From positions 1-9,807 of the forward strand of contig JAFASB010000094.1 in assembly GCA_019244985.1 (NCBI GenBank): DNA of 9,807 nucleotides. The letters are read 5' to 3'. The notes below the pieces were generated by a model, which was not told where the DNA came from, ran no database searches, and saw only the letters and a list, made by a program, of their open reading frames with translations. Made by a program: the position numbers and the translations under genes. Below are positions 1-9,807 of the stretch, piece by piece (the stretch's first letter is position 1; the number at the start of each line of letters is the position of its first letter). Origin of the DNA: Acidimicrobiia bacterium. Lineage in GTDB: Bacteria; Actinomycetota; Acidimicrobiia; Acidimicrobiales; AC-14.

Positions 1-1
1 C

Positions 2-1924
2 GGCGGCGCGGCCCGGGCCGTCGACGACGCCGTTGCGTCGCTCAACGCGGACCCGGCCGCGCTCGACGACTTCCTCCAGCGTCAGAACTACCGGTTGGCG
101 TTCTGGGGGACCGCACGGCGAGAGCTCGATTACCGGCGGTTCTTCGACATCAGCGAACTGGCCGGCGTGCGTGTCGAAGAAATGCAGGTGTTCGAGGACA
201 CCCACCGGTTGGTGCTGGAGTGGCTCGCCGACGGCTCGCTCGCCGGCGTGCGCGTCGACCACATCGACGGCTTGCGCGATCCCGAGGAGTACCTCGGTCG
301 GCTGCGGTCGGCCGTGCCCGAGGGGTGGATCGTCGTCGAGAAGATCCTCGAGGACGAGGAGCGGCTGCCGGCGTCGTGGCCCGTGGGCGGGACGACCGGT
401 TACGACTTCACCAACCTGGTCACCGGGCTGTTCGTCGATCCCGCGGGGGAGCAGGCGCTCACCGACTTCTACGGGTCGTTCACGGGTGCGCCGGCGCAGT
501 GGGAGGAGGTGGCCAGTGCCAGCAAGGAGCTCGTCGTGCGCGATGTGCTCGCGAGCGAGGTCGCCCGTCTGACCGCGTTGTTCTCGGAGGTGGCGGCCGC
601 GCACCGGTCGACGCGGGACTACACGCGTTGGGAGCTGCGCGAGGCGCTGGCCGAGGTGCTGGTCGCCTTTCCCGTGTACCGCACGTACGCCGTTGCGGGA
701 CGCCCGGCTTCCGATGTCGATCGGCAGTACGTTTCGCATGCCGTCGAGACGGCGGCGGCGCGGCGGCGCGACTTGGATGCGGGGTTGTTCCGGTTCCTCG
801 GTTCGGTGCTCACGCTCGACGTCACCGGCCGGGCGGAGCAGGAGCTGGCGCTGCGTTTCCAGCAGGCGAGCGGACCCGTGATGGCCAAAGGCCTCGAGGA
901 CACGGCGTTCTACCGTTACAACCGGCTCGTCGCCCTCAACGAGGTCGGCGGCGATCCCGGGAGGTTCGGCGTGTCAGCCGAGGAGTTCCACCGCGCCAAC
1001 GCCGAGCGGCTGGCGTCGTGGCCGGACGCGCTCCTGGCGACGTCGACGCACGACACCAAGCGCAGCGAGGACGTGCGGTCGCGGCTGTGCCTGCTGTCGG
1101 AGGACCCGGCGCGCTGGCGCGACGCCCTCGAGCGCTGGCCGCACCGGATCGACCGCAACACCGAGTACCTGCTGTATCAGACGCTCGTCGGGGCCCACCC
1201 GCTCGACGCCGACCGGGCGATCGAGTACATGACGAAGGCCACGAAGGAAGCAAAGGTCCACACGTCGTGGGTCGAGCCCAACAGCTCGTTCGACGAGGCC
1301 CTCGCTGCCTTCATCAAGGAGCTGTTGAGTGACGACCAGTTCCTCGCCGACCTTGACGGCTTCGTGGCGCCGCTCGTCGCGCCGGGCCGCGTGAATTCGC
1401 TCGCCCAGCAGCTCCTGAAGCTGACGTCGCCCGGCGTCCCCGACATCTACCAGGGCACCGAGCTCTGGGACCTGAGCCTGGTCGACCCGGACAACCGCAG
1501 GCCCGTCGACTACGACGTGCGGCGCCGCCTCCTGGCGTCGCGCGCCGACCCGGCGACGGTGTGGCGCGACGAGGCGGGGAGCGGCCTACCCAAGCTGCTG
1601 CTCACCCAGCGGGCGCTGCACCTGCGCCAGCGCATGCCGAGCGCGTTCGGCCCCGACAGCACCTACGAACCGCTCGAGGTGCGCGGCGAGCTCGCAGACC
1701 ACGTCGTCGCGTTCGTGCGCCAGGGCGCCGGGGGCGCGGTCGTGACCGTCGTCCCCAGGTTGGTGCTGCAGCTCGATGACTGGCGTGGCACCGAGGTTCG
1801 GCTGCCCGCGGGGGACTGGCGTTCCGAGCTCGGCGGCATCCCCGTCGGCGGGGGGTGGGTTCCGGTCGGTGAGCTGTTCGCTGACTTCCCGGTTGCGTTG
1901 CTCTCTCGCGAGGCGGCGGTGTGA
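2..1924 (+). CDS. treY: Maltooligosyltrehalose synthase TreY (GH13), 5' end cut by the window edge
   Basis: TreY is a cytosolic glycosyl hydrolase family 13 enzyme that converts the reducing-end alpha-1,4 link of malto-oligosaccharides into an alpha,alpha-1,1 link, giving maltooligosyltrehalose for TreZ. The open frame already reads through from nt 2, and recognisable TreY sequence (LDDFLQRQNYRLAFW) precedes the TTG codon at 95, so that TTG is not the start and the gene begins left of the window. 640 residues are visible; the family usually has about 700-800, so the missing part should hold the first barrel strands. Visible landmarks: GVRVDHIDGLRDP, with the presumed nucleophile Asp at nt 257-259; VVEKIL, with the acid/base Glu at 338-340; STHDTKRSED, with the third catalytic Asp at 1052-1054; and the TreY hallmark SPGVPDIYQGTELW at 1427-1468. 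The stop overlaps the treZ start by 4 nt. Family assignment is very secure; exact residue roles are by family analogy. Confidence 0.97.
   Translation, partial: GGAARAVDDAVASLNADPAALDDFLQRQNYRLAFWGTARRELDYRRFFDISELAGVRVEEMQVFEDTHRLVLEWLADGSLAGVRVDHIDGLRDPEEYLGRLRSAVPEGWIVVEKILEDEERLPASWPVGGTTGYDFTNLVTGLFVDPAGEQALTDFYGSFTGAPAQWEEVASASKELVVRDVLASEVARLTALFSEVAAAHRSTRDYTRWELREALAEVLVAFPVYRTYAVAGRPASDVDRQYVSHAVETAAARRRDLDAGLFRFLGSVLTLDVTGRAEQELALRFQQASGPVMAKGLEDTAFYRYNRLVALNEVGGDPGRFGVSAEEFHRANAERLASWPDALLATSTHDTKRSEDVRSRLCLLSEDPARWRDALERWPHRIDRNTEYLLYQTLVGAHPLDADRAIEYMTKATKEAKVHTSWVEPNSSFDEALAAFIKELLSDDQFLADLDGFVAPLVAPGRVNSLAQQLLKLTSPGVPDIYQGTELWDLSLVDPDNRRPVDYDVRRRLLASRADPATVWRDEAGSGLPKLLLTQRALHLRQRMPSAFGPDSTYEPLEVRGELADHVVAFVRQGAGGAVVTVVPRLVLQLDDWRGTEVRLPAGDWRSELGGIPVGGGWVPVGELFADFPVALLSREAAV
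1910..1913 (+). promoter_or_regulatory. Shine-Dalgarno site for treZ inside the end of treY
   Basis: GAGG lies 7 nt before the GTG at 1921, within the last codons of treY. Its good spacing supports the GTG that overlaps the treY stop (GTGA) as the real treZ start, and suggests translational coupling of the two enzymes that act in sequence. Confidence 0.5.
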
Positions 1925-3663
1925 CCCGGCTCGACGTATGGGCGCCGAACGCGGCGCGGGTCGAGGTCGTCGTGGGCGAGGGAGAGCGCGTGGCGATGGA
2001 ACTGGCGGGCGACGGGTGGTGGTGGTCCGAGGTGGCGTCGCTGGCGCCGGGGCAGGACTACCGGTTCTCGCTCGACGGCGGCGATCCCATGCCCGACCCC
2101 CGCTCGCCCTGGCAGCCGGCGGGCGTGCACGGGCCGTCCCGCGTCGTCGACCACGCGGCATTCGGGTGGACCGACTCGTCGTGGTCCACCTTCGACCTCG
2201 CCGACGCGGTCGTGTACGAGCTCCACATCGGCACGTTCTCACCTGAGGGGACGTTCGACGGTGCCGTGCCGTACCTCGACCACCTCGTCGACCTCGGCGT
2301 CAACACCGTCGAGGTCATGCCGGTCAACCAGTTTCCCGGCGCCCGCGGCTGGGGCTACGACGGCGTCGACCTGTACGCGCCACAGCATGAATACGGCGGG
2401 CCCGACGGGTTCAAGAGGCTGGTGGACGCCTGCCACGCTCGCGGGCTGGCGGTCATCCTCGACGTCGTCTACAACCACCTCGGGCCTGACGGGAACTACC
2501 TCGGCGCCTTCGGTCCGTACTTCACCGACCGGTACTCGACGCCGTGGGGGATGGCGCCCAACCTCGACGGCGCCGAGAGCGACAACGTGCGGTCTTTCAT
2601 CGTCGACAACGCCGTGATGTGGATGCGCGACTACCACGTCGACGGTCTGCGCCTCGACGCCACCCACGCCATCGTCGACATGTCGGCGCTGCACATCCTC
2701 GAGCAACTGGTCGACGCCGTGTGGGCTCTCGACCCCACGCGCTGGGTGATCGCCGAGAGCGACCGCAACGACCCCCGACTGGTATGGGCACGCGGCGGCG
2801 GCGGCTACGGCCTCGACGCCCAGTGGAGCGACGACTTCCACCACGCATTGCACGCGGCGCTGACGGGCGAGCGGCAGGGCTACTACGCGGACTTCGGTCC
2901 GCTGGCCGACATCGCGACGGCATGGCGCAACGCGTACGTGTACGACGGTCGGTACTCGGTGTTCCGGCGCCGCCACCACGGCCGCTCACCGGGAGCCGGG
3001 ATCTCGGGCGCTCGGTTCTTCGGCTACCTGCAGGACCACGACCAGGTCGGCAACCGCGCGCGGGGCGACCGGAGCAGCCACCTGCTGACGCAGCCGCATC
3101 TGGAAGCGGCGGCCGCGCTCGTGCTCCTTTCGCCGTTCGTTCCGATGCTGTTCCAGGGCGAGGAGTGGGGAGCGAGCACACCGTTCCAGTACTTCACCGA
3201 TCACCAGGATCCCGAGTTGGCGAAGGCCGTGAGCGAGGGCCGGGCGCGCGAGCACGCGGGGTTCGGCGGCGAGGTCCCCGACCCGCAGGACCCGGCCACG
3301 TTCGAGCGCTCGCGCCTGGACTGGCGCGAACGGGAGTCCTCCCCGCACCGGGAGCTGCTGGAGTGGCACCGGTTGCTGCTCGCGCTGCGGCGGTCGGACG
3401 CGGTGGCGGCGCTGCGCGGCGCAAAGCTCGGGGACGACCACGTGGCTTGGGATGAGGGCGGCCGCTGGTTGGTGATCGACCGCGGCCCGGTGGCGATCGT
3501 CGCCAACGTGGGCGAGCACGCCGTGCGGGTGCCGTTGCCGGGCGCGTCGAACCGTGAGTTGTTGGCGGCGTCGCCGTCGTGCGGTGAAGCTGTGGCCGTG
3601 CACGGCGACGCGGTGGAGCTTCCGCCGGGCGCCGCGGTCTTGGGCGGCGTGAGCGGTGGGTAA
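1921..3663 (+). CDS. treZ: Malto-oligosyltrehalose trehalohydrolase TreZ (GH13)
   Basis: TreZ hydrolyses the alpha-1,4 bond next to the trehalosyl end of maltooligosyltrehalose, releasing trehalose and a glucan two units shorter. At 580 residues it is a normal length for the family. Residues 1 to about 90 form an N-terminal beta-sandwich of the kind found in branching and debranching enzymes (starting LDVWAPNAARVEVVV). The catalytic barrel opens with VVYELHIGTFSPEGTF (98-112) and includes VILDVVYNHLGPDGNYLG (178-195). Expected catalytic residues are present: nucleophile Asp246 in DGLRLDATHA, acid/base Glu279 in VIAESD, and Asp374 in QDHDQVGN. A short beta-rich C-terminal domain follows. The GTG start at 1921 overlaps the treY stop by 4 nt and has a well-placed GAGG; it leaves a complete N-terminal domain. 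glgE begins 9 nt after the stop. There is no signal peptide, so it should be cytosolic. The only doubt is the exact start. Confidence 0.96.
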   Translation: MTRLDVWAPNAARVEVVVGEGERVAMELAGDGWWWSEVASLAPGQDYRFSLDGGDPMPDPRSPWQPAGVHGPSRVVDHAAFGWTDSSWSTFDLADAVVYELHIGTFSPEGTFDGAVPYLDHLVDLGVNTVEVMPVNQFPGARGWGYDGVDLYAPQHEYGGPDGFKRLVDACHARGLAVILDVVYNHLGPDGNYLGAFGPYFTDRYSTPWGMAPNLDGAESDNVRSFIVDNAVMWMRDYHVDGLRLDATHAIVDMSALHILEQLVDAVWALDPTRWVIAESDRNDPRLVWARGGGGYGLDAQWSDDFHHALHAALTGERQGYYADFGPLADIATAWRNAYVYDGRYSVFRRRHHGRSPGAGISGARFFGYLQDHDQVGNRARGDRSSHLLTQPHLEAAAALVLLSPFVPMLFQGEEWGASTPFQYFTDHQDPELAKAVSEGRAREHAGFGGEVPDPQDPATFERSRLDWRERESSPHRELLEWHRLLLALRRSDAVAALRGAKLGDDHVAWDEGGRWLVIDRGPVAIVANVGEHAVRVPLPGASNRELLAASPSCGEAVAVHGDAVELPPGAAVLGGVSGG

Positions 3664-3672
3664 GTAGGCGTC

Positions 3673-5589
<1,917 letters not shown>

Positions 5590-5602
5590 CGTCCGGGGGT
5601 GA

Positions 5603-5636
5603 GTCCCGACGCGCGGTACTACTTTCCGTCGGGGAC
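5603..5636. other. Imperfect inverted repeat just after glgE (possible stem-loop)
   Basis: GTCCCGACG (5603-5611) can pair with CGTCGGGGAC (5627-5636) with one bulged G, around a 15-nt loop. It starts 14 nt after the glgE stop in the gap between converging operons, where a transcription terminator would be expected. There is no T-run after either arm, and the arms also lie inside the whiB-like coding remnant, so chance pairing in GC-rich DNA is quite possible. Confidence 0.2.
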
Positions 5637-5783
5637 GACAGGTGCCGCACACGACGAGACAGTCGCCGCCAAGGCCCGTCTGCGCCGTGTGTCCAGTGCA
5701 GTCGGCCTGCCTGCGCTTCGCCCTGACGACGAACCAGGCCTACGGCATCTGGGGCGGCACGACCGAGGACGAGCGGGTCTCGA

Positions 5784-7706
<1,923 letters not shown>

Positions 7707-9807
7707 TCAAACCGTCTCCCAGTCGAGAATGGTGAGGATCCCCCGAAGCGGTACGCCGACGAAGTGGGGCCGGCTGCCGAGCTCGTAGGCGACCTCGTAG
7801 AGCGCCTTCTCCAGCAGATACGCCGGGAGGAGCTGTGCGGTCTCTTCCGGGGTCGTGGCGAACGGCGGCTTCGCGGCGTCGCGGTAGCCGCGCAGGAAGG
7901 CCGCGCTCACCCAGAGCTGCCAGAAGGCGGCCCATGCGGCCAGGCCTTCGAACGCCTCCGAGTCACGCTCGACGAGGCCCCGCTCGGCGACGTCGAGGCG
8001 GCCGACCTCGGCTGCGTAGTCGTAGGAGCGCAGCATCGACCCGACGTCCCGCAGCGCCACCCGTTTGATGCGACGCTCGCTCAGCGGACGAGCGGGCTCG
8101 CCCTCGAAGTCGATGATGACGAAGTCGTTCCCGGTGTACAGCACCTGACCCAGGTGGTAGTCGCCGTGCTCGCGGATCCGAGAGGCGCGTACCCGACCGC
8201 CGTTGACGGCCTCGAAGCGGGCCATCACCTCGGCTTCGCGCGCCAGGACCTGCTCGCCCAGCTCCCTGGCCGGCTCGTCGAGCGAGCGAAGCGACCGGCG
8301 TAGTTCGCGGAAGCGGCGCCGGGCCGTGGCCCGCATGCCCTGGTACAGGGCGCGCTGATAGTGCGCGGTGACCGGTTCAGGGGCGAACGCGGGATCGGTG
8401 GTGTCGGACGCCAGGGCTCCGTGGAGCTCGGCCGTGCGACGGCCGAGCAGCTCGGCGAGGTCGAGATAGTCGCCCATCAGACCTTCGGCCAGCTCGCTCG
8501 GCTCCTCTTCGGCGAGTGACAACAGCGGCGGAAGTTGTCCGACGTCGGGCGACAGATTCTCACCCTCGGACAGCAGGCGTTCGTAGTACCGCCCGAGCGA
8601 CCCGAGGGCGTGGCTCCACGCGTCACCCTCGTTCGGGACCAGCTCGTGGACGACGGCGACCGTCCCAGGCTCATCGCCGCTCGGGTCCCGGTAGTCCAGG
8701 GCGCCGCAGAGCGCGGGGACGTGCGGGAAGCGGGCCCGCTCGGTGAGGAAGCGGCCGATCTCGAGGTCGGGGTTCTCGCCGGGCTCGACCTTGCGGAACA
8801 GCTTCATGATGAAGCGGTCGCCGAACACGATCGAGCTGTTGCTCTGGTCGGCCCTGGGGATGTGGACTTCGAGGGGGAGCCCGTCGGGGCCGAGCGCTCC
8901 GCCCAGGCGGCGCAGCGCCGGAACGGCGTGGCCGACCAGGGTTGCATCGCCCTTGACCCGACGGCGCTTGCCGATCACGTCGAGGAGATGGGTACCGAAA
9001 GCGGGAACGAACGAGGCGTCGTACAGGAGCGCGGTCTCCTCTTCTCCCGCCGGGCGGCGGAGCATGGCGACGATCGACTGCGCGACGTCGCGGACGAGGG
9101 TGTCCGCCTGCTTGCCCTCGGCGATCCCGAGGGGCACGACGTAGGTCTCCGGCTCGCCCTCCGTGTAGGCCACGGCGAGGAACGTCAGCGTGATGCGGTC
9201 GGGGAGCGGCACGGTTGCCGCAATGCGGGCCGAGGAGACCTGGCGCTCCTTCCCCGCGTACCAACGCCGGCCTCGCAGCCACGTGCGCAGCACCCGCTCG
9301 AGGCCGGTGCGCTCGCGGCCGGCGAAGACCGACTCCCACGCGCCGGCGACGGGGACCGCGGTCGGGATCCCGCCCGTGCCCGTTGCGTCGCTCGCGTCCT
9401 GCTCGAGCGACAGCCACACGAAGCCGTACGGGCCGAGCGTCAGCAGGTAGGGGAGACGCCCGATCGGTGGGAAGCGGGTGCCGCCGAGGACCTCGACGGG
9501 CACGGTCCCCTCGAAGTCCTGGAGGGCGAGCTCGACGTACTGGGCGTGGCGGGAAAGATTGGCCACCACGAGGACCCGCTCGTCGCGGAAGCTGCGCGTG
9601 AAGGCGAGGACCTTGGGGTTGTCCGGGAGCAGGAACTCGATGTCACCTCTGCCCATCACGCCCGAGCGCTTCCGCAAGGCGATCATGCGCTTGGTCCACC
9701 AGAACAGCGAGTTCGGGTTGTTGTGCTGGGCCTCGACGTTGAGCGCCTCGTAGTGGTACTCGGGATCGATGATCACCGGCAGGTAGAGCTGCTGGGGGTT
9801 GGCTCTC
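7707..9807 (-). CDS. treS: Trehalose synthase-maltokinase fusion (TreS-Mak), N-terminal part beyond the window
   Basis: TreS isomerises trehalose and maltose; maltokinase (Mak, Pep2) phosphorylates maltose with ATP to alpha-maltose 1-phosphate for GlgE. The reading frame is open to the right edge: residues before the GTG at 9776 (RANPQQLYLP) are ordinary TreS sequence, so that GTG is internal. 699 residues are visible. The first ~135 are the end of TreS: YHYEALNVEAQHNNPNSLFW, then a beta-rich C-terminal domain ending GPYGFVWLSLE. A linker of about 20 residues rich in Gly, Ala, Thr and Pro leads to Mak at about residue 155 (WESVFAGRE, RRWYAGKERQVSS). Kinase landmarks: SNSSIVFGDRFIMKLFR, with the ATP-site Lys at nt 8802-8804; HGDYHLGQ, with the catalytic Asp at 8160-8162; and IIDFEGEP, with the metal-binding Asp at 8109-8111. 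Such fusions are known in many bacteria. The TreS active site is outside the window and cannot be checked. glgB follows with no gap. Confidence 0.95.
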   Translation of the reverse strand, partial: RANPQQLYLPVIIDPEYHYEALNVEAQHNNPNSLFWWTKRMIALRKRSGVMGRGDIEFLLPDNPKVLAFTRSFRDERVLVVANLSRHAQYVELALQDFEGTVPVEVLGGTRFPPIGRLPYLLTLGPYGFVWLSLEQDASDATGTGGIPTAVPVAGAWESVFAGRERTGLERVLRTWLRGRRWYAGKERQVSSARIAATVPLPDRITLTFLAVAYTEGEPETYVVPLGIAEGKQADTLVRDVAQSIVAMLRRPAGEEETALLYDASFVPAFGTHLLDVIGKRRRVKGDATLVGHAVPALRRLGGALGPDGLPLEVHIPRADQSNSSIVFGDRFIMKLFRKVEPGENPDLEIGRFLTERARFPHVPALCGALDYRDPSGDEPGTVAVVHELVPNEGDAWSHALGSLGRYYERLLSEGENLSPDVGQLPPLLSLAEEEPSELAEGLMGDYLDLAELLGRRTAELHGALASDTTDPAFAPEPVTAHYQRALYQGMRATARRRFRELRRSLRSLDEPARELGEQVLAREAEVMARFEAVNGGRVRASRIREHGDYHLGQVLYTGNDFVIIDFEGEPARPLSERRIKRVALRDVGSMLRSYDYAAEVGRLDVAERGLVERDSEAFEGLAAWAAFWQLWVSAAFLRGYRDAAKPPFATTPEETAQLLPAYLLEKALYEVAYELGSRPHFVGVPLRGILTILDWETV
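7716..7720 (-). promoter_or_regulatory. Shine-Dalgarno site for glgB inside the end of treS-mak
   Basis: On the minus strand GGGAG lies 9 nt before the glgB ATG at 7706, within the last codons of the fusion gene. It supports this ATG over the later Met codon at residue 9 and fits coupling of glgB translation to the upstream gene. Confidence 0.45.

Noticed and set aside
95..97. TTG as the start of treY
   Set aside because: In-frame family sequence continues upstream to the window edge, so this Leu codon is internal.
2789..2803. GGC-rich triplet run in treZ as a simple repeat
   Set aside because: It is a short Gly-rich stretch of coding sequence in frame and nothing marks it as a separate element.
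9774..9776. GTG as the start of a stand-alone maltokinase with a short TreS-like leader
   Set aside because: The frame is open to the window edge and the preceding residues match TreS, so the Val codon is internal to a TreS-Mak fusion.

Overview
The window is a strongly GC-rich bacterial locus packed with genes for storage alpha-glucan and trehalose metabolism. High GC, GTG starts, GlgE-pathway genes and a WhiB-family coding remnant (a family confined to actinobacteria and their phages) together point to an actinomycete-type (Actinomycetota) chromosome. I cannot name the genus, and a metagenome-assembled genome is possible. No mobile element, CRISPR array, tRNA or rRNA gene was seen.

Layout. 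Two gene strings converge. The plus-strand arm (nt 2-5589) holds treY (5' end outside the window), treZ and glgE. treY and treZ overlap by 4 nt, and treZ and glgE are 9 nt apart, so they read as one operon. The minus-strand arm (9807 down to 5784) holds a treS-mak fusion gene (its N-terminal TreS part lies beyond the right edge) followed directly by glgB, with the TGA of one abutting the ATG of the next. Between the arms, at 5590-5783, lies a plus-strand WhiB-like coding remnant. It is split by a +1 frameshift and lacks the N-terminal part that normally carries the first iron-sulfur cysteine. Its 3' tail runs antisense into the end of glgB. No intergenic gap exceeds 300 bases.

How the genes work together. 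TreY rearranges the reducing end of malto-oligosaccharides or alpha-glucan to a trehalosyl unit, and TreZ releases free trehalose: glucan to trehalose. TreS interconverts trehalose and maltose, and its fused maltokinase makes maltose 1-phosphate. GlgE adds maltosyl units to alpha-1,4-glucan, and GlgB introduces alpha-1,6 branches: trehalose to glucan. The locus therefore encodes both halves of a glucan-trehalose cycle. Every catalytic residue expected in the visible parts of these enzymes is present. The TreS active site is outside the window. All products look cytosolic, with no signal peptides or membrane segments. The genes are well-known families; the least expected item is the broken or frameshifted whiB-like sequence between the operons.
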